From positions 43,873-107,872 of the forward strand of contig JADLFN010000055.1 in NCBI GenBank assembly GCA_020845475.1: 64,000 bases of DNA, read 5' to 3'. This document shows, one piece after another, positions 18,581 to 26,841 of the stretch. Both the position numbers and the translations under genes were made by a program. The notes beneath the pieces were generated by a model. That model was given only the letters and a program-made list of their open reading frames with translations, did no database searches and was not told the DNA's origin. This DNA is from Planctomycetota bacterium (GTDB taxonomy: Bacteria > Planctomycetota > UBA8742 > UBA2392). The number at the start of each line of letters is the position of its first letter. The stretch's first letter is position 1.

Positions 18581-19567
18581 ATGGGTTACGAGGATCGCGA
18601 CTATTACCGCGAGCGCCCGCGTCTGGAGTTCTCCGGCGCCATGGGGCGTGGCACCTTGACGCTGCTGATCATCGTCGCAGCAGGTTACTTCGTTGCGGTC
18701 ATTGTCGGGAATTCGCTCTCGTTTGTGGATTCGCGCTGGATAACAGAGGTGTTCGTCGGTGACAGCGAATCGGCTCCGAATGCGCGGCTTGCCTATCTGA
18801 TGTTCGTGCTGACGGGGCGCGATGTCGCGCCGTGGGTAAATGCCTACACCATTCAGCCTTGGAAGATTTTCACGAGTTGGCTCGTGGAGCCCACGCTTTT
18901 CTCCATGGTATTGGCACTCATTGGCGTTTACTTCGTGGGCCGCGCAATGGAAGACTTGCTGGGAGCGCGCCGTCTTCTGTTGGCGGTGTTTGCCCTCTCG
19001 GCGATTTCGGCGCTGTGCGCGGCCATCGTTGATCCGCTGTTGTTGCCCCATCGCATCAGTGTAATTATGGGCGTTCATGCGGCGCTGCTGGGGCTGATGA
19101 CGCCCCTTTGCTGGATCTACCCACGAGATCAATTGATTTTTACGTTTCGGGCGCGGTCGTTCATAGCCGTGCTGATTGTTGCGATGGTGGGGCTGAACGC
19201 GCTGCTTGCGGTGGTTTCACCAGACGCCGTCATCCAGAGCCCTTCTCAACCGGCATTTGCGGTGCTGGCGGCGGCGGGCTTTACGTTGCTTCTGAAGAAG
19301 CGCGGCCGTTTACCAAACATGGGCGGGGAAGAGGACGACCGCGCAAGCTGGGGCAGGCCCGTTTACCGCCCCGAGGGCGAGGAGCGCGGCTCCTTTTTCT
19401 CCCCGCGAGGCGAGCCGGACGCTGAAGTGAAGGAGCGCTCCACCGAGCGCGCGGAGAAAGCCAAGGTTGATGCACTGCTGGAAAAGATCTCCCGGAACGG
19501 CATCCACAGCCTGAGCAAGTCGGAACGGGACTTCTTGGACAGCCACAGCCGCCGGCTCAAACGTTGA
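18581..19567 (+). CDS. Rhomboid-like membrane protein lacking the catalytic dyad
   Basis: A 328-residue protein with about six transmembrane helices. It has the rhomboid L1 pattern 'GRAMEDLLGARRLLLAVFAL' and a C-terminal helical tail 'LLEKISRNGIHSLSKSERDF' of the kind attached to bacterial rhomboids (DUF6576-like). Where active rhomboids have GxSG, this one reads 'IMGVHAALLGLM', so the nucleophilic Ser is absent. The His of the last helix is also absent ('AFAVLAAAGFTLLL'). It is probably a pseudoprotease. ATG 18581 is preferred; the in-frame extension to 18374 is not family-like. Confidence 0.7.
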   Translation: MGYEDRDYYRERPRLEFSGAMGRGTLTLLIIVAAGYFVAVIVGNSLSFVDSRWITEVFVGDSESAPNARLAYLMFVLTGRDVAPWVNAYTIQPWKIFTSWLVEPTLFSMVLALIGVYFVGRAMEDLLGARRLLLAVFALSAISALCAAIVDPLLLPHRISVIMGVHAALLGLMTPLCWIYPRDQLIFTFRARSFIAVLIVAMVGLNALLAVVSPDAVIQSPSQPAFAVLAAAGFTLLLKKRGRLPNMGGEEDDRASWGRPVYRPEGEERGSFFSPRGEPDAEVKERSTERAEKAKVDALLEKISRNGIHSLSKSERDFLDSHSRRLKR

Positions 19568-19593
19568 CAGTGACGCGCTTGCGCAAAACCAGC

Positions 19594-19599
19594 TAGAAT
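19594..19599 (+). promoter_or_regulatory. Candidate -10 element of a leaderless transcript
   Basis: TAGAAT ends six bases before ATG 19606; no Shine-Dalgarno sequence is visible. Confidence 0.5.
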
Positions 19600-19605
19600 G
19601 CGGCT

Positions 19606-21024
19606 ATGAACAAGTACTTCGTCATCACGTTTGCCATGCTGCCAATCATCGTCATTGCGGGCGTGATTCTTTTGAACGTCTTCGGGCGCGACTACGGCCC
19701 GCCGCCCAAGGCCGAAGGCACCGAGAAAGAGCTGGCGATGTATCTCGAAGTGCGCGAGATCATGCTCACGCGCTACGATGGCGACCTCGAACCCGAGAAA
19801 CTCATGGACGGCGCGCTTGAGGGCCTGAGCGAAACGCCGCGCGACCCCTACACGCACATCAACGTGCCCATTGACGCCGCCGCGCAGAAAACCGCGCTTG
19901 CCGGCAGGTTCTTTGGCATTGGCGTGTCGATCAATGCCAACGAGGACGGCAGCATCTGGATTCGCGGCGCGGTGCGCGACGGACCGGCTGACAAGGCAGG
20001 CGTCAAGGCCAACGACGTCATATTCAGCGTTGATGGCAAGTCTTGCCTGGGCCAGTCCTACGAAGCCACACAGGCGCGCATTCGCGGCGAAGAAGGAACA
20101 AAGGTGCGGCTGAGCGTCCTGCGTGGCGGCGACCCAAAAAACGGAACCGACCCAAAGGCGCAAAAACTTGACATCGAAGTGACGCGCGGCGAGATCATTT
20201 CATGGAGCGTGCACAACGAGCGAATCTTTGAACGCGAAGGCCGCAAGCTCGGCTATGTGCGCGTTTCCGACTTCCACGACAATACGTTTGAGCCGCAACT
20301 CAAGGACGCGGTTTCTTCTCTGACAAGAGGCGGCGCGCAGGGGCTCGTGCTTGACTTGCGCCAGAATGGCGGCGGCAAGGTGGACGTCGCCACGGCCATG
20401 GTGGACGCCTTCGTTAAGGAGAAAGACGCGCTGATCGTGTTCACGCGCTCGCGGAACGAGCGCAATCGCAAAGATGACCGCGAGGCGCGCACCCGCGATG
20501 AGCAGGCCATCACCGACCTGCCGCTGGTGATCCTGGTTGATCGCAATTCCGCCAGCGCCACCGAAATCGTGACCGGCGCGCTCAAGGATATGGGCCGGGC
20601 ACTGGTGGTGGGGGAGCGCAGCTTCGGCAAAGGCATCGTGCAGAACATCATCACGCTCAAGACTGATCCGGGGTACAGCATAAACGTGACGACCACGCAG
20701 TATTTCACGCCGCTGGGCCGCCGGGTGCACAATTCTTCCGAGAACGACATCGGAGGTCCGCGCACGAGTTGGCACCAGTGGCCATATGGTTTCGAAGGGC
20801 GTACGCCACGTGCAGGGGGGATACGCCCGCACATTGAGATCCCGTATCGCGACCTTCCCGAACTTAAACTCGTAGCCCGGAGGTTGACACTGGAAGAATC
20901 TAGGCTTCCCCAGCAGGCGATTCTCGACAACGACTACGACAAAGAAGCCTGGAACGCGGAGGACCGCATGCTTGAAGCCGCGCTGAACATACTTGCAGGC
21001 AAGCCCGTGAATGTGCGGGATTAG
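19606..21024 (+). CDS. S41-family C-terminal processing protease
   Basis: A 472-residue protein: N-terminal membrane anchor (about 5-25), a PDZ domain (about 95-190, 'GIGVSINANEDGSIWIRGAV'), then the S41 core. The catalytic pair is Ser317 in 'NSASATEIVTGALK' and Lys342 in 'SFGKGIVQ', with the usual 25-residue spacing of Prc/CtpA. It should cleave exported proteins at their C-termini in the periplasm. An acetyltransferase gene follows two bases after its stop. Confidence 0.92.
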   Translation: MNKYFVITFAMLPIIVIAGVILLNVFGRDYGPPPKAEGTEKELAMYLEVREIMLTRYDGDLEPEKLMDGALEGLSETPRDPYTHINVPIDAAAQKTALAGRFFGIGVSINANEDGSIWIRGAVRDGPADKAGVKANDVIFSVDGKSCLGQSYEATQARIRGEEGTKVRLSVLRGGDPKNGTDPKAQKLDIEVTRGEIISWSVHNERIFEREGRKLGYVRVSDFHDNTFEPQLKDAVSSLTRGGAQGLVLDLRQNGGGKVDVATAMVDAFVKEKDALIVFTRSRNERNRKDDREARTRDEQAITDLPLVILVDRNSASATEIVTGALKDMGRALVVGERSFGKGIVQNIITLKTDPGYSINVTTTQYFTPLGRRVHNSSENDIGGPRTSWHQWPYGFEGRTPRAGGIRPHIEIPYRDLPELKLVARRLTLEESRLPQQAILDNDYDKEAWNAEDRMLEAALNILAGKPVNVRD

Positions 21025-21025
21025 C

Positions 21026-21484
21026 ATGGCTCTTCGCATCCGCCGCGCCTCGCTTCGTGACCTGCCCCTGCTGATCCGCCATCGCCGCGGGATGTTCGAA
21101 GACATGCAGCGCGGCTCCAAGGCCGAACTCGACCAACACGACCGCGACTACGCCAAGTGGGCGCGCAAGCGTTTGATTGATCGCTCCATGGTCGGCTTTG
21201 TCGCGATTGACGGCAAAGAAGTCGCCGCCTCGGGGTGTGTTTGGCTGCGCGAGAAACAGCCCGCACCCGGCTATCCTGGCGGGCGCGTGCCCTACCTGCT
21301 TTCGATGTTTACCGAGCGCCACAAGCGCGGCCGGGGCGCCGCCACCGCCATCGTGAAAGCCGCGCTGGCCTGGGCGAGGACGCGCAAGCTGCCTCTGATG
21401 TTGCTGCACGCGTCGGATGCCGGCCGGCCGATTTACGAGCGCCTTGGATTCAAAGCGACGAACGAAATGGAAATCAAGCTGTAA
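21026..21484 (+). CDS. GNAT-family N-acetyltransferase
   Basis: A 152-residue GNAT domain. The acetyl-CoA loop is in 'YLLSMFTERHKRGRGAATAI' (R-x-x-G-x-G/A type) and the C-terminal strand is 'PLMLLHASDAGRPIYERLGF', typical of the family. ATG 21026, two bases after the protease stop, begins 'MALRIRRASLRDLPLL', the normal GNAT start. The acceptor substrate is unknown. Confidence 0.85.
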   Translation: MALRIRRASLRDLPLLIRHRRGMFEDMQRGSKAELDQHDRDYAKWARKRLIDRSMVGFVAIDGKEVAASGCVWLREKQPAPGYPGGRVPYLLSMFTERHKRGRGAATAIVKAALAWARTRKLPLMLLHASDAGRPIYERLGFKATNEMEIKL

Positions 21485-21517
21485 GGACGCGGCACTACCA
21501 AACGCCGTGCGTGTTCC

Positions 21518-21523
21518 TATCAT
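21518..21523 (+). promoter_or_regulatory. Candidate -10 element upstream of pheT
   Basis: TATCAT ends nine bases before ATG 21533. No Shine-Dalgarno sequence lies between them, so the leader would be absent or only a few bases. Confidence 0.35.
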
Positions 21524-21532
21524 CGCGCCGCC

Positions 21533-23572
21533 ATGATGAAGACCACCGCCAACTGGCTTGCTGACTACGTTCAGACCGGACTGCCCGCCGAGAAGGTGGC
21601 CGAAATTCTCACGCTTTCCGGGACTGAAGTTGAGCACCAGGAACCCGTCGGCAATGACGTGTGCTTCACGCTGGAGGTGACCAGCAATCGCACGGATTGC
21701 CTGAGCGTTCTTGGGCTGGCCCGCGAAGTCGCGGCCGTGACCGCCAAGCCCCTGAAGGCACCCGCGACCAGCTACAAAACCGCTAAAGAGAAGGCGAGTA
21801 ACGCCACCAGCGTGGTCATCGAGGAAGGCGCCAAAGCGGCCTGCCCTTATTACACGGCACAGGTCATTCGCGGCGTCAGAGTCGGGCCGTCGCCTCAATG
21901 GCTGGTTAACCGGCTTGAGGGCATTGGCCTCAAATCGATCAATAACGTTGTCGATATCACCAACTTCGTACTGTTCGAGACAGGTCAGCCGCTGCACGCG
22001 TTTGATCTGGGCAAGCTCGCGGGACGGCGCATTGTCGTGCGCATGGCGAAGAAAGACGAACGCTTCGATCCGCTGATCGACAAGAAACGCGATAAAACCG
22101 AGCCCGAGCGCGAGTTCGTCAAGTGCGATACGCAAACACTCGTAATCGCGGATTCCGAGAAGCCGCAGGCCATTGGCGGCATCATGGGCGGCCTGAACTC
22201 GGGCGTCACAAACGCTACGACCGAGATCCTGCTCGAAAGCGCATACTTCGAGCCGCGCGGCATCAAGGCCACGAGCCGCCGGCACGAGCTTTCAAGCGAT
22301 TCGAGTTTCCGTTTTGAGCGTGGTGTAGATCCCATGGGCGTTGTCGCCGCCAGCAAACGCGCGGCGCAACTGATCGTGGAATGTTGCGGCGGCGAGGTGC
22401 TGGATGGTGTCATCGAAGCCGGCAGTTCGAGCCGCAAGGGCCACGAGATCGCCTTTGACCACGCGCTGATCCCGCGCGTGTTGGGAATTGACGTGTCAAG
22501 AGACGACGTGGCGCGCATCCTGCGCACGCTGGGCCTCAACGAGCAGGGCGGCAAATGGATCGCCCCCAGCTTCCGGCCGGATCTGGCGCAGGCGATTGAT
22601 CTTGTCGAGGAAATCGGGCGGGTGCATGGCCTGGACAAAGTGCCGGAAAGCCTGCGCATGACTGTGGCCATGGCGCGCCCCTCGCGCCGCCAGTTGGTGC
22701 GTAAGGCCGTGCGGCAGACCCTGATGTCATTGGGATTCTCCGAGGCGCTGAGCGACACGTTCGTGAATCCCAAAACTCCTGTGGCTTCTTTCAGCATCAA
22801 CGGCGAAGCCCAAACGTCCATCGCCGCGCGCAATCCGGTGAATCTCGAGCTTCCGGCGCTTCGCCGCAATCTGGTGGGGAGCATGTTGCTTGCCCTGCAG
22901 ACCAACCAGCGCCAGTTCATCAACAGGCCGCGCCTGTTTGAGATTGCCAACGTGTTCACACCGCTTCCCAGCGGCGCAGCTTCGGGCGAGCACGAGGTGA
23001 TCTCGTTGCTGGGCCGCGATTTCGCGGACGTGAAGGGCAGCGTAGATGGGCTCCTGGCGGCGTTGGGCATCGACGGAGCTTTCTACAAGCGCGAAGCTGC
23101 GGGCATTTTCGCGTCCGGCCACGCGGCAACGGTCAGCATCGGCGCGGTATTGCTGGGTGTGCTGGGCGAGCCGGCTGCCGGTGTATTGGCCGAATTCAAG
23201 TGCGAAGGAACCTGCGGAATCGCGGAGCTGCATCTGGCGCCGCTGGTTCAATTGTGGCGCGACGCACGCAAGTTCTCCGAGCCGCCGAAGTTTCCCTCTG
23301 CCGAGCGAGACCTCGCCGTGGTTCTTGACACATCGAAGACCTGGGCTGAGGTTGAAGCCACCGCGCGCGCGTCCTGCGATGCAACACTGCGCAACGTCGA
23401 GCTCTTTGACGAATTCAAGGGCAAGCAAGTCGGCGCGGGCAAGAAGAGCCTCGCGTTCAGGCTGACGTTCCGCCACGACGAGCGCACTCTGCGGGCCGAG
23501 GAAGTTCAGGCGCAGGTCGATGCGGCGGTCAAGGCGCTGGCGGAGAAACTGGGCGGCGTACTGCGCGGCTAG
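21533..23572 (+). CDS. pheT: Phenylalanine-tRNA ligase beta subunit, short form
   Basis: A 679-residue PheT, which pairs with PheS to charge tRNA-Phe. It begins 'MMKTTANWLADYVQTGLPAE' and passes from 'SGTEVEHQEPVGNDVCF' directly to 'LEVTSNRTDCLSVLGLARE'. The OB-fold (EMAP-like) tRNA-binding domain that usually sits between these parts, about 110 residues, is missing. The B3/B4 core ('SINNVVDITNFVLFETGQPL'), B5, and the C-terminal ferredoxin-like anticodon-binding domain ('PKFPSAERDLAVVLD') are present. pheS is not next to it. Planctomycete PheT proteins, as I recall, also lack this domain. Confidence 0.93.
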   Translation: MMKTTANWLADYVQTGLPAEKVAEILTLSGTEVEHQEPVGNDVCFTLEVTSNRTDCLSVLGLAREVAAVTAKPLKAPATSYKTAKEKASNATSVVIEEGAKAACPYYTAQVIRGVRVGPSPQWLVNRLEGIGLKSINNVVDITNFVLFETGQPLHAFDLGKLAGRRIVVRMAKKDERFDPLIDKKRDKTEPEREFVKCDTQTLVIADSEKPQAIGGIMGGLNSGVTNATTEILLESAYFEPRGIKATSRRHELSSDSSFRFERGVDPMGVVAASKRAAQLIVECCGGEVLDGVIEAGSSSRKGHEIAFDHALIPRVLGIDVSRDDVARILRTLGLNEQGGKWIAPSFRPDLAQAIDLVEEIGRVHGLDKVPESLRMTVAMARPSRRQLVRKAVRQTLMSLGFSEALSDTFVNPKTPVASFSINGEAQTSIAARNPVNLELPALRRNLVGSMLLALQTNQRQFINRPRLFEIANVFTPLPSGAASGEHEVISLLGRDFADVKGSVDGLLAALGIDGAFYKREAAGIFASGHAATVSIGAVLLGVLGEPAAGVLAEFKCEGTCGIAELHLAPLVQLWRDARKFSEPPKFPSAERDLAVVLDTSKTWAEVEATARASCDATLRNVELFDEFKGKQVGAGKKSLAFRLTFRHDERTLRAEEVQAQVDAAVKALAEKLGGVLRG

Positions 23573-23582
23573 CGGTACTAGC

Positions 23583-23588
23583 TATTAT
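23583..23588 (+). promoter_or_regulatory. Candidate -10 element of a leaderless lgt transcript
   Basis: TATTAT ends six bases before ATG 23595; the intervening sequence holds no Shine-Dalgarno motif. Confidence 0.5.
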
Positions 23589-23594
23589 CGGGCG

Positions 23595-24845
23595 ATGCTA
23601 GCCGCGCTTGACCACCCGAATATCACGCACGACTGGTTCACCACCGTGCTGCTGCGCGTCAGTGGCGACGGCCTGCTTGTCTATGATCGCTGGCTGATAG
23701 ACAGCGGCGGTGTGCACCTGGCGACTCAGGTTACCGGCACTGTAGTGCTCGAGATCTACTACCTGATGTACCTGGTGTCGTTCATGATGGTCTTTGTGCT
23801 GTTTGCGCGCTGGCGGCGTGACGGCTGGCTTAAGGTGCGTGAGCACGTGGTCTATGACGCCGTGCTGATTTCGCTCACGGCCACGCTGATTGGCGCCAAA
23901 GCCGCGTACATTTTCATTTACAACCCTGATTTCTACTTCAAGGAGCCGCAAACCACGGGCGAGATGCTGCACCGTATTTTCCTGAACTGGAGCGGAATGG
24001 CCTCGCACGGCGCGGCCTTTGCGATTGTGTTTTCAGCCTGGCTGTGGTGGCTCAAGTCGCGTGCGCCCGTCGTGCACATGGGCGATGTCGGCTGCACGGC
24101 GGGCGCATTTGGCGCGATCTGTGTGCGCCTTGCCAATTTTCTCAACGGCGAACTCTACGGGCGTGAAACCAGCGTGCCCTGGGCGATGCACTTCAAGGTC
24201 AAGAACAGCCATGGCAACGCACTGTACGTTCAGGGCGGCAAGTGGTTTGAACAGGTGAGCCAGCAGCAGCCCGATGGCTCGTTCTTCAAGCCGACGCAGC
24301 CCTATCACCTTGGCTATGAATTAATCCAGAAGTCAGGCGACAGCGTGCGCCACATCGATCCCGCCCACGTTCCGCTCGATCTGCAGAATGCATGGCTGCA
24401 AGTGGTCACGTCGCCGCGCCATCCGAGCCAGCTATACCAGCTCGTGCTCGAAGGTTTGCTCGTGTTCTCGTTCATGATCTTGATGCGCAAGCGCGTGAAG
24501 CGCGCGGGTGTGCTGGCGGGCATCTTCTTTGCGGGTTACGCCGGTGCGCGGTTTATCGGCGAGTTCTTCCGTGAGCCGGACAAGCAATTCCAGAGCGCCG
24601 AAAATCCCATGGGCACGGTGCTGGGCCCGCTGAGCATGGGGCAATTGCTCAGCCTGGGCATGCTTGCGTTTGGCATTGGTGTAATCGTTTATTACTCCAG
24701 GCGCGGCCGGCTGATCAGCGAGATTCCGATGTGGCCGCCCGAGAAACCAAAGGCCAGTGACACCCTCACCAGTGACCCGAGCGAAACTGCCGCGGGCAGC
24801 GTGGGCAAGAGCACGGTCGTGACCGAGATGATGAGAAAGCAGTAG
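23595..24845 (+). CDS. lgt: Prolipoprotein diacylglyceryl transferase
   Basis: A 416-residue polytopic membrane enzyme that attaches diacylglycerol to the lipobox cysteine of prelipoproteins, of which several are encoded in this window. Lgt landmarks are 'GMASHGAAFAIVFSAWLWW' (HGG helix), 'RLANFLNGELYGRETSVPW' (Lgt signature with the essential Arg/Asn), 'RHPSQLYQLVLEGLL' and 'GARFIGEFFREPDKQF'. About 75 extra residues lie between 'PWAMHFK' and 'RHPSQ', making it longer than the usual 270-300. ATG 23595 was chosen by family similarity and by the upstream TATTAT. Confidence 0.92.
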   Translation: MLAALDHPNITHDWFTTVLLRVSGDGLLVYDRWLIDSGGVHLATQVTGTVVLEIYYLMYLVSFMMVFVLFARWRRDGWLKVREHVVYDAVLISLTATLIGAKAAYIFIYNPDFYFKEPQTTGEMLHRIFLNWSGMASHGAAFAIVFSAWLWWLKSRAPVVHMGDVGCTAGAFGAICVRLANFLNGELYGRETSVPWAMHFKVKNSHGNALYVQGGKWFEQVSQQQPDGSFFKPTQPYHLGYELIQKSGDSVRHIDPAHVPLDLQNAWLQVVTSPRHPSQLYQLVLEGLLVFSFMILMRKRVKRAGVLAGIFFAGYAGARFIGEFFREPDKQFQSAENPMGTVLGPLSMGQLLSLGMLAFGIGVIVYYSRRGRLISEIPMWPPEKPKASDTLTSDPSETAAGSVGKSTVVTEMMRKQ

Positions 24846-24880
24846 CGGCCCGATATAGTCGATCCAAACACGGAGCCACC

Positions 24881-25666
24881 ATGACAACAGCAACTGCAAT
24901 CACGCCTGCCACCGTGAACGAAGCCATTGAGCGTCACGCGCGCCCGCAGACGTTCGTGCTTGGCATCAAGATGTGCCGTACCGAGAAGGACATTCCGGCC
25001 AAGGCCAAGCGCGCGAAGAAAGATCTCCAAGTCGATAGCGCACTCTGTCAGGGCATGAGCATTGCCCGGCACTTCGGTTGGACCTTTGCGGTTTCACGCG
25101 ACGATATCTCCTGCCCCATTGGCGCGACGTTGTTTGGCTTTGCGCCCGTCGTCTCCCATTTTGAGTGCGGCAACTGTTGCGCCGGCATGTACACGAAAGA
25201 TGCCGCTGCAGGTGCCAAGACCGAAGGCGAAGCGCCCAAGTTTAAGTTTGGCGAATACTACGCGATGGTCAGCGGGCCTTTGGGCCGCATCGACTTCGAG
25301 CCTGATGTTGTACTCGTATTCGGCATGCCCGCGCAGGTGATGCGCCTCGTTACCGGTGCCCTGTGGGAAAGCGGTGGTTACATTCACTCCAAGTTCTCGG
25401 GACGCACCGACTGCGCGGACGAAGTGATCGAGACGATGCAAAGCGGCAAGCCGCAAGTGATTTTGCCCTGTTACGGCGACCGCATTTTCGGCCAGACGCA
25501 AGACCATGAGTTGGCGTTCGCCTTCCCGTGGAGCTTTGCGGGTAAACTGCTGGAAGGGCTTGAGGGAACGCACAAAGGCGGCGTGCGCTACCCGATTCCG
25601 CACCACCTGCGCTACACCGGCACGTTCCCGCCGAGCTACGAGAAGCTGCGCGAGTTCTGGAAATGA
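24881..25666 (+). CDS. DUF169 family protein
   Basis: A 261-residue protein matching the DUF169 family. It has conserved Cys residues in 'SALCQGMSIARHFGW', 'ISCPIGATLFGF' and 'FECGNCCAGMY', and a second half with 'PDVVLVFGMPAQVMRLV' and 'GRTDCADEVIETMQSGKPQV'. The several cysteines suggest a metal or Fe-S site. GGAG lies upstream of the ATG, and a TATAGT at 24854-24859 is a plausible -10. A 44-residue membrane peptide gene overlaps its stop. The function is not known. Confidence 0.82.
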   Translation: MTTATAITPATVNEAIERHARPQTFVLGIKMCRTEKDIPAKAKRAKKDLQVDSALCQGMSIARHFGWTFAVSRDDISCPIGATLFGFAPVVSHFECGNCCAGMYTKDAAAGAKTEGEAPKFKFGEYYAMVSGPLGRIDFEPDVVLVFGMPAQVMRLVTGALWESGGYIHSKFSGRTDCADEVIETMQSGKPQVILPCYGDRIFGQTQDHELAFAFPWSFAGKLLEGLEGTHKGGVRYPIPHHLRYTGTFPPSYEKLREFWK

Positions 25667-25797
25667 TTCGCCGCCCTTACGAGATAAGACTGGATCAGCA
25701 GCCCGATGGCTCGTCGCGGTTATTCATGGCGTTGTTCGCGGGCCTCTTCTTGGTTCTGGTGGTGGCCTGTGCATTTGTAATCTGGTTACGCGCGTGA
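25663..25797 (+). CDS. Small single-pass membrane peptide coupled to DUF169
   Basis: A 44-residue open frame whose ATG overlaps the DUF169 stop (ATGA), the usual sign of translational coupling. It has a basic, polar N-terminus (about 1-20, 'MIRRPYEIRLDQQPDG') and one strong hydrophobic helix ('LFAGLFLVLVVACAFVIW'), ending 'LRA'. It could be a small membrane partner or regulator of the DUF169 protein. No family is recognised. Confidence 0.55.
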   Translation: MIRRPYEIRLDQQPDGSSRLFMALFAGLFLVLVVACAFVIWLRA

Positions 25798-25833
25798 GCG
25801 CAGTAGCAACTACCGGTGAAAGCGTTGCACGAC

Positions 25834-25839
25834 TAGAAT
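25834..25839 (+). promoter_or_regulatory. Candidate -10 element of a leaderless transcript
   Basis: TAGAAT ends six bases before ATG 25846, with no Shine-Dalgarno sequence between. Confidence 0.5.
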
Positions 25840-25845
25840 CCGTTC

Positions 25846-26841
25846 ATGCACCCGATGAAATGCGCATCCTGCGGATCGCCTGACCTCGAGTTCTTTCCGG
25901 GAAACTACGGCCGTTGCCGTTCCTGCGGCACGACATTCTCAGAGGGTGGGCCGGGCATGCCGCCGCCCAACATGCCGCAGGGCGGGCCGATGCCCTATCA
26001 GCCGTCGTACTACGTTCCTCCGCCGGCCTATCCTCCGCAGCGCTCAGGCGGCGCGGCTGTTGCTCTGGGCGTGGTTGGCGCGGTGGTGGCACTCCTGATT
26101 GCGGCCGGCTTTGTGGTTTACTTCCTGGGCGCGAAATCCAGTTCACCTTCCTCGATGCCGCGCTCCGGCGCTCCTGGGTCTGGCACGGCATCGGGCAGTG
26201 GCCCGGGCGGATCCGTTGGCAACATCGAACAGCCCGTGATTGTGGATGCGCCCAAGGATCTCGTGACCAAGGCGGAGTTCCGCGACATCGGCGCGGCGAA
26301 TTTTTCTGACGGCCGCATGTGGATTGGCCGCTATTTCAACACTGGCGAAACCGTGATTGGCTCAGGCGGCGTGACGCTGAGCCTGTTTGACGAAAGCGGC
26401 AAACGCCTTGTGGAACAAGCCGGCTACCTCAATCACGTTGACTGGATTGAGCCGGGCCAGTTTACGCTGGTGCACATCTGGGTGCCCAAGGTTCCTGCAT
26501 TTGCACGCTACGAGATCAAGGTCAAGGCTGAGCCTGTTGCGGATTACGTTTCCAAGCCGCTTACGCTCGCCATTACAGAACAAAGCGTACGCAAGAGCAG
26601 CACCTATTCGTCTGATTTCGTAGGCACCGTCAAGAACACGAACAAAGTGAAGGTCCAATTCATCCGGATTGTCGTGTACGGCTACGACGACAAAGGCGCA
26701 CCAAGTTGTGTGGCCGACAGTTTCGCCACGGAAAAAGAACTCGGCCCCGGTGAGGAAAGCGGCTTCTCAGTCAGCTTGGGCGGCATCAACGTGGGTACAC
26801 CTGTGCGTTACGTGGCACAGGCCTTTGCACGCGCCAAGTAA
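25846..26841 (+). CDS. Zinc-ribbon single-pass membrane protein, hypothetical
   Basis: A 331-residue protein: an N-terminal rubredoxin-like zinc ribbon (Cys pairs in 'CASCGSPDLEF' and 'CRSCGTTF'), a Pro/Gly/Met-rich linker (about 37-65), a transmembrane helix (about 66-95), a Ser/Gly linker, and a C-terminal beta-rich region with two similar halves ('FRDIGAANFSDGRMWIGRYF'; 'VGTVKNTNKVKVQFIRIVVY') of the type seen in FxLYD-like extracytoplasmic domains. It converges on the acyl-CoA ligase with no gap. The function is unknown. Confidence 0.7.
   Translation: MHPMKCASCGSPDLEFFPGNYGRCRSCGTTFSEGGPGMPPPNMPQGGPMPYQPSYYVPPPAYPPQRSGGAAVALGVVGAVVALLIAAGFVVYFLGAKSSSPSSMPRSGAPGSGTASGSGPGGSVGNIEQPVIVDAPKDLVTKAEFRDIGAANFSDGRMWIGRYFNTGETVIGSGGVTLSLFDESGKRLVEQAGYLNHVDWIEPGQFTLVHIWVPKVPAFARYEIKVKAEPVADYVSKPLTLAITEQSVRKSSTYSSDFVGTVKNTNKVKVQFIRIVVYGYDDKGAPSCVADSFATEKELGPGEESGFSVSLGGINVGTPVRYVAQAFARAK

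Noticed and set aside
20900..22285. 461-codon open frame on the minus strand
   Set aside because: It lies antisense to the protease, acetyltransferase and pheT genes, has no family similarity, and is explained by GC-rich codon bias.
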